In this document: piece by piece, positions 46,925-61,253 of the stretch
Layout of the letters: each line of letters starts with the position of its first letter
Numbering within the stretch: position 1 is the stretch's first letter
Source: Pascua guehoae
Lineage: Eukaryota; Basidiomycota; Tremellomycetes; Trichosporonales; Trichosporonaceae
Direction: 5' to 3'
Length of the DNA stretch: 64,000 bases
NCBI GenBank assembly: GCA_001600415.1
Contig: BCJX01000003.1
Span: 1,690,268 to 1,754,267, forward strand
Program-made: the position numbers and the translations under genes
The notes under the pieces: model-generated
What the model saw: only the letters and a program-made list of their open reading frames with translations
Databases searched by the model: none
Told to the model about the DNA's origin: nothing

Positions 46925-48251
46925 ATGTCCTCCGCTTCAGCAGGAGAGGGCGTTTACCTCCCCTCTGCTCTCTCTGAAGCGGACCGCAATGTGCTGCTTT
47001 CCAACATCCCTCCTGGCCCGTTCCCCACATACGACCAGCTGCCCTACCCCGACTTCTTTGTACGTCGACCTCGTTGAGATCTCAACGGTGCTGACAACAG
47101 CGCAACCACCTGGTCCCAAACACACCATTCCTTCTGTCCCCGGTAGCCACGTCCTCGTGGCCAGCCCGACGGAACTGGGTACTTGCACCCTCCGAGTCTT
47201 CCTCGTCCAGCGGTGGGCCATCTTTGCCCAACCTCGCGGGCCTGGCGGCCTACGGGGACCAGATCGTTCCCGTCGCGGACACGGCGGTGCGCCAGTTCTC
47301 CGAGTTTGAGCGCGATGAGCGACCACTGGGAGAGATTCTGGATGCGTGGCGTCGCGGTGAGGGAGCGACGCTATACGTCAAGGACTGGCATCTGGTTGCG
47401 GAACTGGAAGAGCGGGGCGGACGGGGGTCGGAAGTGTACTCCCCACCAGAGTGTTTGAGAGGTACGTTGAGGCCAAAGTGTGTGTAGGGGGCCGGGGGGG
47501 GGGGGGGGGTTCGTTCGGGGTACGGTGAGATGCGACTTGGACCTGTATAGATACAGACAACGAGACTGGGACTGAGAGTGGAACACAAACCTAACTCGCA
47601 GACGACTGGCTCTCACCACCGTTTGATGCGCCCCCCACGAGCGCGCGCTCGGCGTCCACGGCCGACTTTCGGTTCGTCTACGCCGGCCCCGCGGGGACAT
47701 TTACACCGCTGCACCGGGACGTGTACGGGTCGTACTCGTGGAGCGCAAACGTCGTGGGACGCAAGGTGTGGTGGCTGTTCCCGCCCGGCACCGAGGCAGA
47801 GCTGCGTGAACGCGGCCGCGACGACCTCATGTTTGACGTCCGCGGCGACGCGCGCGAGACGCTCGGCGTGAAAATCCTCCAGGAGGAGGGCGAAGTGCTC
47901 TTTGTCCCTTCCGGGTGGCACCACCAGGTGGTGAATGTCGACTTTGTCGTGTCCATCAACCACAACTTTTTCGCTTCCCCCACCCTGCCGCGCATCTATG
48001 ACGCGATGCGGCTCGCCGAGCGGCGCGTCGCGGCCGCCATCGAGGATGTCAAAGCAGATATTCGCACAAGGCTGGGCAATGCAACGGCGCCGGACGGCAC
48101 GCCGCTGTGGGAGGAAGAGTGGGCGGAAGAGGTCGATATGCTCCTCAAACTCGATTCGGGCTGGGGGTGGACCGGGTTCTGGACGACTGTAAGAGATAAT
48201 CTCGAGGTGGGGATCAAGCGCTTGCAGGGGGGAAGGGATGGCTCAACTTGA
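46925..48251 (+). CDS. JmjC-domain oxygenase, JMJD4-like
   Basis: Exons 46925-47059, 47101-47461 and 47602-48251 give 381 aa. A 2-oxoglutarate/Fe(II) hydroxylase. The iron site is PLHRDVYGSYSWSANVVGRK (His and Asp of HxD near residue 203-205) and the distal His in SINHNF; VPSGWHHQV is the strand before it. This layout is closest to animal JMJD4, which hydroxylates a lysine of translation release factor eRF1. The front half (LYVKDWHL) fits the family's N-terminal part. So a likely role is in translation termination; that is carried over from the family. The second intron contains a run of 16 G. Confidence 0.87.
47494..47509 (+). repeat. poly(G) run, 16 nt, in JMJD4-like intron
   Basis: Uninterrupted run of 16 G within intron 47462-47601. 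Confidence 0.85.
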
Positions 48252-48965
48252 TCGTCATGGCTAATGAACAGAATCCACCCGCGGAGCATAGGCTCTCCCC
48301 GCCCATCCAACAACGCAACGAGTTTGTCGCCAATGTGCTCGAAAAGTACAAGGCCAGCAGGGAATGGCGGCTGCTCCCTGCCGCTAGAGAAATGGCTCTC
48401 GAGGTCCAAGGACTTCTCGGTGCGAGTTCTGGAGAGCACCAAGACGGCGCGTAGCCGGGAGCAACGAGTATCGCCGAGTATCCCCACCATGGTGCATTAT
48501 AGTATGAACCGTCCATGTACACATGCCAAAGTCCCCATTGCTGTTCCCCTCGACGGGTGGTTTAAAGCACAGCACAGGATAGGGTAATGTTTGTGGCGAG
48601 TAACAGGTAGCTAAACACGTGCACGAGGCGCTGTCTGCATACTGTATCCAAGGTAGGCGGCAGTGTGCTGTGTGGTGCAGGTAAGAAGTACGGATACTGT
48701 CTGCAGTGGCTCCAGCTGCCATGATGGTCCGTGTGACGGTGTGCTTCTGGCCATCTACGCGGTCCAAGGCACTGGCATGGACACACGCGATATCCGTCGA
48801 CCCACGATACGGGAAACAGGACATGCCTCTTTTAGCAACCGACCACCAAACCAAGCACAGATTAGCTCGTGTGCTGCAGACAAGGGTGCATTGCAAAAAT
48901 CGTATCATTTTCTACCAGCCTGATTTCTACCTTTGCTATTCTCCTTCTCCCACCACTTGCCTAGG
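48252..48965. other. intergenic between convergent genes
   Basis: About 0.7 kb between the JMJD4-like gene and the acidic-protein gene. Open frames here have no recognisable content. Confidence 0.4.
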
Positions 48966-50055
48966 TTACGCTGCGGCCTCGACAGTCTTGGGACCCGTCG
49001 CGGCGGCCGACTCGTCTTGTGTATCTGCCTCCTTTGTCTCTGCCTTGCCCTCGCCCGCAGCGGCCTCGGGGGCCTTGGCCTCACCGGCTGCCGTGTCCTC
49101 GGCGGCGTCGTCCTCTTTGGCCTCGGCCTCGGTCTCGGTCTCGGTCTTCTTCTTGGGCGGCTCGTCGGCCTCGTCCTCGTCGGCGGCGTCGGCCTTGCGC
49201 TTGGTCCCGATGACGGGCTCGGCGTCCTCGTCGTCCTCGTCCGTCTCGACGTCGTCGCCCTGGTGTCAGACCTGATACAGGGGCGTGTGGCGGAGTATAG
49301 GTGGACTGCAGTGTGCAGTAATGGCGCCGATGCAATGCTTGGGTGGGCGAGTGCGTGTATGCTTGGGGCCGTGCAACGCAACGCTACCCAGGAGCATACA
49401 AGACACCAGACCAGGGACATCAGGACGGGAGAGGTACAGACACGGCAGTCACCACGAGCCACGAGTGACTCACCTCGACGAGGGCGGCGAGCATCCTGCG
49501 GCCGGCGGCGTTGGGGTCGTCGTCGTCGTCGTCATCGTCATCGTCGTCCTCGCCGTCGCCTTCCCACTCGTCGTCTTCTTCCTCGTCCTCGATGTCGTAG
49601 TCGTCCTCGTCAGACTGCGCGTGGAACGTCGAACGTCGGGTTTGGGGTGGGTGGGTTGGCAAGGGGGTGAGGTGGGGTGCCGTGCGGTACGTCGAGGATG
49701 CCGATGTGGTTTGGTGCATGGTCGACACCACAGTTGGTCAACAGTCAACAAAATACAACAACAGGAACGCGACAAGACCCATTTGTTGACAAGCACGCCC
49801 GTCAGCATCCACCGTTTCTCTGGCCGCAAACACGCACGTCTTCAACGACCACCGCGGCGCCCTCGTACGTCTCGTCCTCGTCCTCCTCGGCGTTGACAGC
49901 TGCACGTGTCAGTGGGCGCTCCCGTGCCGTTGGATGCGTTGGAGTGGAGTCAATCGCGGCGCCATGGCGCGTTTAGTAGTCATCCAATCCATCATACACG
50001 TGTGTGCGCGGGGTGAGGGGCGGCACTTACGGTCCTCCTTGGGGTTGGCCGACAT
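48966..50055 (-). CDS. acidic, probably nuclear disordered protein
   Basis: Exons 50031-50055, 49838-49899, 49474-49614 and 48966-49259 give 173 aa. Over a third of residues are Asp or Glu, including an uninterrupted run of Asp in the third exon; the short hydrophobic-basic block DPNAAGRRMLAALVEG stands between acidic parts. A KRK...PPKKK bipartite-type nuclear signal follows. The C-terminus is Ala/Glu/Thr-rich. Composition resembles histone chaperones and other chromatin-associated acidic proteins, but no family signature is certain. Introns sit between acidic blocks and all join in frame. The protein is expected to be disordered. Confidence 0.68.
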
Positions 50056-50783
50056 GGTGCGTTGTGGGTGTGGATGCGGGTATGCACGGGCGACAATGGA
50101 CGGGAGAGAGTGTGCGTGGGAGACGGGGGGGGGGGGGGGGTAGGGCGAGGGATGGGATCCGATGTGACTTTATTTGGTCTGCAGCAGAGCGGCTTTCTGT
50201 TGATCTATTCATTTCACCTCCACTCCACTCTACACAGTTAGTGGGCGTAGTGGGTGTAGTGGGCAGGGCGCCCAACTATGTCCCTCTGTCCCTCTGTTGT
50301 CGTCATAAACAAAATGACGACAAACGGGCCCACATACTGTAGGGCCAGGCCATTTTTGCCTCCAAGTCCACTCACTGCCTCTGCCAGCTCTGCCTCGGCC
50401 CAGACTGCGACCGCGTGTGCCATTAATTGACCCCGCCCCATCAAAATTGCTTCCGCTAATCGCCCATTCTCCCGGATCAACAATTCGGATAACCCACTTT
50501 TGCTTCCATGCAGATCACGTGACTATTGGAGCCCCGCGCAGAAGCGGCACTCCGTCACCTCGGTCAAGACAAAATGTCGCCTTGGCAGTGAGTGACTGTC
50601 CCCACACGTTCTTGTCTTGCTCCGGGCTCCTCATCTGTTGCATCTCATTCAATTTCCATCTCATCTTGCTCCACACGTATCCCACCTCTGTGAGGATAGA
50701 CACATCCAACGCCCGGCAATCTTGTTTCATCTCAGCCCACCCCGTGTCGATCTCTAAACTTTCGGCTTTCAGACTCTGTCACG
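50056..50783. promoter_or_regulatory. divergent promoter, acidic protein / THI20
   Basis: About 0.73 kb between divergent start codons. Has GATCACGTGAC near 50514-50524, sharing GATCACGTG with the LYS2 promoter. No RNA gene seen; I looked for a thiamine-pyrophosphate riboswitch core and did not find one. Confidence 0.5.
50125..50140 (+). repeat. poly(G) run, 16 nt
   Basis: Run of 16 G about 70 bases upstream of the acidic-protein start codon, read on the plus strand. Confidence 0.85.
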
Positions 50784-53460
50784 ATGAGTGCGAGCGCACC
50801 CCTGGTTCCGCTCCTGCGCACGACGCCGCAGCCGCATGTCCTCACCATCGCCGGGAGCGATTCGGGTGGTGGCGCCGGAATCCAGGTGAGATTTGGGTGG
50901 CGGAGAGGTAGTGATGTGGTTCGGGGATGTTCTTTGTGGAGTGGGTGGCTGAGAGTGGGGACTTGTTTGGGGATGGAGAAACCGATGGGTGGCAGCTCGA
51001 TGATGGAGAAAGCGATGCCGACAAAGACGAGGACAAACACATACCTTAGAGCAGGCGGGGTGATAAGAAAGGCGCGAAGAATGACGGGAATTGCTGGATA
51101 GTACGAGCAGGTAACGAAGAGGATGCCGCCATAGCCCATGGACAAGGACGACGCACCGAGAACGGACTACCTGACATGTTATTGACACTGAACGCTGACA
51201 CCGCGCAGGCCGACCTAAAGACGATTGCCGCATTTGGATGCTACGGCTCGAGCGTGATCACTGCGCTCACGGCGCAGAACACGCTGGGCGTGCAGGGTGT
51301 CCACGCGGTCCCTACCGACTTTGTCGTGCAGCAAGTGAGTGTTGTTGTGTTGCTCATTGTTCGAGGTACACATCCGATGGCTGACACAAACAGCTCACGT
51401 CCATCACGTCGGACGACATGCGCCCGCTCGCAATCAAGTTTGGCATGCTCACGTCGGCCGAGACGATTGAGGCGCTCGCGACATCAATCTCTGCGCTGCC
51501 AAGCCCGCCGTACCTCGTGTGCGACCCAGTCATGATCTCGACCTCGGGCGCGACGCTGCTCCCAGACTCTGCGACAGAGGCGCTCGTGACGCACCTCCTC
51601 CCGGTGTGCGACCTGGTGACGCCCAATATTCCCGAGGCGCTCGCGCTCGTGCGTGCCGTGGCGGGTGTCGAGGCGGGCGAGCCGACGGGTGTGGGTGCGA
51701 TGGTGTTCCTGGCGCGGCGCGTGCGGGACGAGACGCGCACGCCGGCCGTGCTCCTCAAGGGCGGGCACCTGACGCTGTCGCGCGCCAGTGTGGTCGAGGC
51801 GGTCCGTGACGCGCAGTACGCGGTGACGTGGGACGAGGGTGCGGATATCGAGGTGATTGACAACTTCCGCGGCACGCTCGGTCTCGAGCGCAGCGCCGAC
51901 GTCGTGGTGGATGTCCTCGTCGACCGCGCGGGCGTGCACCTCTTTGTCGGGCGCAAGATTGAGAGCAGCTCGACGCACGGGACCGGGTGTACGCTCTCGG
52001 CCGCCCTCGCGTCCATGTACGCCATCGAGGCCGGCGCGTGCCCCGATGCCGTCGGCGCCGAAAACGACCACCCCCGCATGCTGAGCTGCGCCGGCGTCCG
52101 CCGCGCTATCGCCTACACCCAGAGCGCGATCGCAGCCGCCCACCCCCTCGGACGCGGTAACGGCCCCCTCAACCACTACCACCTCACCCAGCCACGCGCC
52201 CTGCCTGCCCCCACCGCCGAGAACCCCACGCCGTTCACCGCCCACCTCATCGCCGCCGCAGGCGACCTCTGGCACGAGTATGTGCGCCACCCGTTTGTCG
52301 TCCAGCTCGGCCAGGGAACCCTGCCCCTCGACGCCTTCAAGCACTACATTGCCCAGGACTACCACTACCTCCGCCACTATGCGCGCGCGCACGCCCTCGG
52401 CGCGTTCAAGGCCAGTGACTTTGAGACCATTAGCGCGTTTACGGCCATTGCCCAGCACATCGCAAAGGAGTCGGAGATGCACGTTGCGGTGAGTGGGAGA
52501 GTAGGGGAGAAGCGTGTGGGTGTGGAGGAGAGTAGGGGGAGAAGTGTGGTTGCGTTGGTTGTCGAGTGCAGAGTAACAGGAGTAAAGGAAACGCGCAGCT
52601 CGATGGAAGGCCAGAAGATGAAAGGCGAGAGACAGCAGGGGCAAGAGGAAAGAAGTCGACGGCTGGTTCGAGGTCGTTGAGACCAACTGTCTCAGACTGC
52701 ATGTCTCAGACTGTAGGGAGAAGGGTAGAACGTCCACGTGATCGCTGTGGGTTTGTTTGTGTCTGTAGAACGAGCAAGTCGAGGGCGAAAACAAGGGTGA
52801 AGCAAGAAGACAAGGAAAGGGCGATACCTCGGATGTGCGGACAGAGGGCGGGGAGCAGTCGAGCAAGCGTCGCTACGTGATGTCGACGTCGTGGACATAA
52901 GTGCAGCGGGAGACAAGGAGTGAACAGACCAGAGCCAATAATGCCCCCAACCTCTCCTTCAACCCCTCCCCACGCACCACCTTCACCCACCCTTCACCCA
53001 CCCCACTCCTCCTTCAACCCACCCCCCCCCCCCCGGCTAACAACAGTACTGCACCGAATTCGGCCTCACCCTCCCGGACCTCGAAGCCATGCCCGAATCC
53101 GCCGCCTGCTCGGCCTACGCGCGCTACATTCTCGACGTCGGCGCGCAGGGCGACGTGCTCGACGTGTACGTCGCCGTCGCCAGCTGTCTGATCGGGTACG
53201 GCGAGGTGGGCCTGTGGCTCCGCTCGCGCATCCCCACCGGCGACGCCGTGCGCGACGGCAACCCCTACGCGCGCTGGATGGACGACTATGCCGGCGACGA
53301 CTTTCTCGGCGCCGTCCAGCGCGGCATTGCAAATCTCGAGGCGCGCGTCGCGCGGGATCCGCCCAGTCCCGCCAAATTGGAGAGGCTCACGAAAATCTGG
53401 GTCGAGTGTGTGCGTCTCGAGCGCGATTTTTGGGAGATGGGGCTCAGGCAGTCGTGGTAG
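50784..53460 (+). CDS. THI20: HMP/HMP-P kinase fused to TenA-type thiaminase II (THI20)
   Basis: Exons 50784-50885, 51209-51334, 51394-52488 and 53047-53460 give 578 aa. A fungal two-part enzyme. The N-terminal ThiD half phosphorylates hydroxymethylpyrimidine twice: LTIAGSDSGGGAGIQADLK opens the ribokinase-like fold, VCDPVM and TPNIPEA are substrate-site signatures, LLKGGH follows, and STHGTGCTLSAALA holds the catalytic Asp-equivalent loop and anion hole. The C-terminal TenA half (from about residue 345) has LWHEYVRHPFV, AQDYHYLRHYARA and Cys in SAACSAYARYI, and ends with WVECVRLERDFWEMGL. Introns 1 (323 nt) and 3 (558 nt) are much longer than the genome norm. Intron 3 has 13 C just before its branch point. 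Confidence 0.95.
53022..53034 (+). repeat. poly(C) run, 13 nt, beside THI20 branch point
   Basis: Run of 13 C followed at once by GGCTAACAACAG, the branch point and 3' splice site of THI20 intron 3. Confidence 0.85.
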
Positions 53461-54010
53461 ATTTAGAAATTGGATGCAATGTGGAACAGGAGATGGTCCC
53501 GCTCGGTTAGGGGAATGCGGGCCAGGTGCGCGGGTGTCGCGTCCGCACCGCGGGATCGCGCAGGTTTAGGTATGGAGTCATGGCTTGCAACGTACATGGT
53601 TGACTGGCAGACTCGATCAAGTATGTTCAAGTGTGTTCGTGTCGAGTGCTGAAGAGCGGGCGTAAGCGGTCGATATAGAGACCAGGGCGAGCAATGGACC
53701 ACCACAAACGCCCCTGGCCCAGCCGCGTACAACATAACGAAACTTCTCTCCAACGCCTCTCAACCACAACTCTGTCGAACGGCAAAACACAAGAAACGCC
53801 AACGGACGCAGAGCATATCATGCATACAAGGATATATCGGTCGCAGTCGGGTACGAGCCGTCCACCATCGGCGGCGGGGTCGGCCACGCGCAGGTCTAGA
53901 GGCGTGGAGCGTGCGCGAGCCACAGTTAGCACGTTGCACGGCAGTATGTCGGCAGTGGAGGCCACATTGGGACAAGGGTGTGTCCGTGTCGTCCAGGATA
54001 GGGCCTACGT
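53461..54010. other. intergenic between convergent genes
   Basis: About 0.55 kb between the 3' ends of THI20 and CBK1. Nothing recognised. Confidence 0.4.
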
Positions 54011-56735
<2,725 letters not shown>

Positions 56736-57890
56736 GGTGCGGCTTGGGGGACGTGAAGAGAGAGAGTGTGTGTGTGTTGTGTAGAGATGTGGGGATGTGG
56801 AGATGTGGGTTAAGTGTGCCAGATGCGAGAGGGGGGAGGGAGGGAGGGGGTTGTGCGGTGCTACAGGGAGGTGCTCTATGGTCGTATGGTCACAGTGTCT
56901 TGTCGCTTGTCGATGCAACCTATCAGTCTAGGTGTTGAGCGTTGCCTCGGTTGAGTCCAGTGGGTGGTCGTGGCGCGTCAGGGGGTGCCGTTCAAGGGGT
57001 GATGCGAGCGAGGGTCGAGTCGGGTCAGGCTATACAGGTAGGCAACAATGGAATGGCTTTGGGCCCGGATGCCCGGTATGCTCGGGTTCCTCTGTCAGAG
57101 ACGAGGCGAGGGAGGCCTCTTCTCTTGAGACGTGGCTGAGACGAAAGGCAAAGCGGGAGCATTCGCCCAGGCTCCAGGCTCTGGACTCTGGACTCGACTC
57201 TGGGTTTCAGGCACTCCAATCGCCCATTCGACGACACGACACCCCCTTGGTGCATGCATGCATGCATTGCCCTTGATCTCATGTCCACCATCTCATACCA
57301 GATCGTGCCCCATGCGACCCCCACTGCCACCCCCAACCTCCTATTGTTCCACGTCCCACTCGTCGTCTCGCATGTCAATGTATGCCGTCTTTGTCTCATT
57401 GTGTCGTGAGAACGCTTGTGCACAAAGCATTGGAGACAATGTGCCAACTCCCGTCTCCCGACGATTCCAGGGTTGCATCGCGATATGGCGTTCCATTACT
57501 CGCGCTTGACGGCATGCTCGGATCGCCCACGCCACATCACATTATTGCCTCGTTAGTGCTTTGGTGCTTTGTCCTTGTTCGCTTGGCTCCAGACCATCGG
57601 CACTGAGCTGCAACTGCCACTTATGGGGTCGACTGCGGCTGCCCACATGTGCATTCTGGTACTTCTTGGACTTGCTATACTTGTCAACTTCTGAACTTCT
57701 TCTTCTTCTTCTTTGTCTCTTTCCTCTTCTCCTTGTTCAATGCTTTCGACACTTCTGAATATCCTCGGCGACTCATTCATGTGGCCACGCAAACCGCCAC
57801 CCAAACGCGACATTCTGGGGCACGGGATCGGACGTGTCGGCGTCGGGGTTTGTTTCGGCGGCGGCGGCGACGTCTGAGACGGCGACGGCC
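56736..57890. promoter_or_regulatory. region upstream of CBK1
   Basis: About 1.15 kb with no supported gene. Holds a CT-rich stretch at about 57690-57735 (repeated TTC) and short GCATGCAT runs near 57254. It presumably holds the CBK1 promoter and the 3' UTR of the next gene. Confidence 0.4.
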
Positions 57891-58721
57891 TTAGCCCGTC
57901 TTGTACTTGTGCTCCCCGGGCTGGACCTGGAGGACGGTGTCAGTACTGCCACGTAACGGGGGGCCAAAGCAGGAGGAGGCGGAACACTACACACACCTTG
58001 CGAATATCGACGTTCATGGTGGGCATCGAGTCCTCCATGTGTCCGTCGCGCGTCTTGTACCTGTACTTGAACTGGGCGACCTGGCTATATGGTGTGAGTG
58101 GTGACTTGCTCCGAGTATAGAGTACAGGGCAGCAACTTACCCAGGAGCGAGGTCTTGCTCGGCCGTGTCCTCCCACGGCTGGACCATGCCGCGGCGCGTG
58201 AGGCGGCGCTCTTCTCCGCCCTCGGTGACCTTGGTCATGCTGCGTGTGAGTACCTGTGTGTGGGCTGGGGACTGTAGTAGAGACATACGCAAAGTAGCCA
58301 GTCACGCCTGCGTGGGTTAGTATCGCATTGGTATTTTGTGCGGGAAAGGGGGCGAGTGGCGTGGCCACAAGTCGTGGCTATCCAGCGCCACAATGGTGGC
58401 CACAACGTTGTGTCCCGCCCCAGACCGGGGTCTACTCACAGGCAATGCCCACGAGAATGGCAGAGAGAGGATACAGTGCGGGGTCCTTCCTGGCAAAGCG
58501 GTTGACTTGGCGGGACGCCTGCATGATGTTTCCGCGCGCAGTGAGCTTGTGCGGGTCGACCTAAGTGTGTCAGCGTGTGCTTCCTGGCGTACAAGTGGGG
58601 GTGGCGTCGAGTGGAGCGTGGGGCTGGGGCTGGGGCGAGGGAACGGGCGAAGGGCTGGGTGGGTGGCGACGCAACTCACGTCGGTCGCGACGCGCTCGGG
58701 GAAGCTTGTTGTGTTGGTCAT
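57891..58721 (-). CDS. small single-TM protein, possibly mitochondrial
   Basis: Six exons (58680-58721, 58440-58560, 58289-58307, 58141-58239, 57997-58084, 57891-57926) join in frame to 134 aa; one exon is only 19 nt. The N-terminal third is polar with ASRQVNRFARKDPALYPLS before one membrane span, about LYPLSAILVGIACVTGYFA. After it come charged EERRLTRR, a Trp in QPWED and a Lys/Tyr-rich tail ending HKYKTG. The short N-side, a single span after RKDP-x-LYP and a following R-R...W pattern recall small inner-membrane subunits of the NDUFA4/B12D type, but the resemblance is weak. Function not assigned. Confidence 0.62.
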
Positions 58722-59812
58722 TGTGGGGTGGGGCCAGCTAGGTTGTGGTGAGGGGATTTACAGCGGTACGGTCGTGAGTGAGTGGTGCGTAGAGACGGGG
58801 GGGGGAGAAGATAACGGAGAGACTGGGGCTGGTGCAGAGTGGTGACCTATATACGCTGGGGGGCGCAGTTGTGGAGTGCGTCGTGAGTCGTGGTGTTTCC
58901 CACACTCTGGGCGGAGGATAAGGCAGAAGGCACGAGACACCACGTCAGACAATCACATGGGTAGTGGGTGGCAGAGACATACCCTCGAGCACGCACTCTG
59001 GCCGCGGGCGGCGATTACGATTGACCCAGAACGATCCTGATCGTGGCAGGAGAAGGGCTAGCAGGGCAGGCAGGACCAGCAGGACCAGCAGCGCCAGCTT
59101 GGCAGCAGCATGGGAGAACAAGGCGGGAGTAGTAAGCTTGCATACAGTTGGCGTCGCGCGTTGTGCGCGTCGCAGGCCTGTGGTGCACAAGAGGCGTGGC
59201 GGTGGCTGGCAATCTAGCAATCTGGGTACAAGGCCGAGGTGGAGCATGGAGCGGAGAAGAGCACAAGAACAGAACGCCGCAAAAGGCAAGGCTTCCTGCT
59301 CACATGACCTGACTCGCCGCGTTCTCTGCATATACTTTGGCATACCTCCGGCCTCCGAGTGCCTCTCGCGGGTATCGGACCAGTCCGAATTGCGGTGTAC
59401 GTCATGCAGCACTAGTGCGCAACGAGGAGAGACACTTTTTGGCTGCGAGTTAGCGTGTCGAGGAATGATGACACTCTTTGAGGTGGTGTAAGGTGTAAAT
59501 CAGGCTCACATGATGCAAGCTGCATAAGGCTAGAGTACACAGTTAGTCAGGCTCAGTCCTAGTACTGTAGTCAAAGGTGGCAAAGAGGCAAGGTTGTTCC
59601 AGATCCCCTCGAATCGCCACTCAAGGACCCCCGCCAGCGCAAGCCAGTGATATGACCACGTGGACCACGTGGCAGAACCACACATCTTTGTTGTTGCCAC
59701 CCAGTCATCTTGACGACCGGTATTCTGACCTGTCCCAACTTCTCCACAACCCCATCTAATCTTGATCTCTGACCACTCCAACATCCCTCAGTCACCCCCC
59801 GACGTGCCCAAC
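58722..59812. promoter_or_regulatory. divergent promoter region upstream of RAD14
   Basis: About 1.1 kb between divergent start codons, with short GCAGGACCA repeats near 59067-59095. Nothing else supported. Confidence 0.4.
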
Positions 59813-61253
59813 ATGAGCACCAACCCCGAACCGGGGCTCACGCCCGCCCAATCCCGCCTCGCAGCCATGAACCGCCTCAGGGCCAAGCAAAAGCTCACGC
59901 GCCCGGCCGCTTCGTCGTCGTCGTCTTCGTCATCCGCGTTCCCGCTCGTGCACAAGTCGGCCGCGGTGCCGTCCAATGCGCGCAACATGGTCGCCGAGCA
60001 AAAGACAGCCGCTGACGTACCAGCCCCATTACCGCGCGACTCGCGCCTGGGGAAGTACTTTGAGTACGACCTGAGCAAGCTGCACAATTCGCGCGGCGGC
60101 TTTCTCACCCTCGAGGACACCGAGGGGGATCGGGTGCGGACGATTGTCGAGCTCGCGCGCGAAAAGGAGCGCGAAAAGGCCATGATGCGTGCGGGAGAGG
60201 AGCCGCGTGAGTGATAGGCAAGCAAGGGGGTGATAGAAGTGCTCGCCACGGTGCTCTGGGATACGATACACTCGCACTCGCTAACATTAGCAATCGACCC
60301 AGACTCGTCGCCACGGTGCAGCGAATGCAACTCGCTCGAGATCGACCACCAGTTTCTCAAAGTATTCGACACGCGCGTGTGCAAGCGGTGCAAGGAAAAG
60401 CATCCCGAAAAGTACTCGCTCCTGACAAAGACCGAATGCAAAGAGGTGGGTGTCGAGTCGAGCTAGACAATGCCACAGCATAGCTCATGCGCGTCCCTAC
60501 ATTACCCACCCCCCGTAATGACACACACTCACACCCAGGACTACCTCCTCACCGACCCCGAGCTCAGAGACCGCGACCTCCTCCCACACCTCCTCAAGGC
60601 CAACCCGCACGCGTCGACGTATTCCAACATGATGCTCTTCCTCCGCGGGCAGGTGGAGAAAGTCGCATGGGACAAGTGGGGCGGCGAGGAGGGGCTCGAT
60701 GCCGAGTGGGCGCGGAGGGAGGAGTTTAAGAAGCGCAAGCGCGAGGCAAAGTTTGAGGCCGGGTTGAAAGAGTGAGTTTCGGTTGGGCTGCGAGGCGGGT
60801 TCGTGGCGGTGGATGTGGGGAGGGGGCGCAGTGGGTGTTGGATCGGTTTGGTTTGGGCGGTTGGGAATCAGGGTGGTTGAGGGTGGTAGGGGTGGTTGGC
60901 TGTCATGTCGAAAGAGGAATCGGCATACCCGAGAGTAGACTCGGAGTAAGCTACAAGCTCGAAAGATTCTGAATGCCGTTCGACAGCAGCCGAACAGGTG
61001 TACACCGGACGACGCCGACTGCATTGATGATGGTACCAATGGTCCACCAGGAAGCCCAATGGCCTTACCTCCATCAACACGCTAACCCCGCAGCCTCCGC
61101 AAACGGACACGCAACATGCAGTACCAGCGCAAACTCGAGGCCGAGCACCGGCACGAGTTTGTCGACGTCGAAGAGATTACAGACGAGAATGGCGACACGC
61201 ATACGCGGCAGCAGTGCGAGTGCGGCGCCGAGCAGGAGGTGGAGGTGTTCTAG
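59813..61253 (+). CDS. RAD14: nucleotide excision repair protein RAD14 (XPA)
   Basis: Exons 59813-60206, 60291-60445, 60539-60771 and 61094-61253 give 313 aa. Scaffold that verifies DNA damage and recruits RPA and the 5' nuclease in nucleotide excision repair. The C4 zinc finger begins [17 protein letters not shown] and ends VCKRCK (about 140-164), followed by [20 protein letters not shown], the XPA signature. The DNA-binding helices with KVAWDKWG and the basic [12 protein letters not shown] follow. The first 95 residues are disordered with a Ser run; GGFLTLED is the short conserved strand before the zinc domain. The C-terminus HEFVDVEEI resembles the yeast and human end that meets TFIIH. Start chosen at MSTNPEPG. 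Confidence 0.96.

Noticed and set aside
48248..48590. Small gene downstream of the JMJD4-like gene
   Set aside because: The short frames overlap in several phases without start context, splice sites or motifs; more likely 3' UTR.
50784..53046. Thiamine-pyrophosphate riboswitch in THI20 introns
   Set aside because: A CTGAGA-like string occurs in intron 1, but the paired ACCTGATCTGGATAATACC-type core is missing there and in intron 3.
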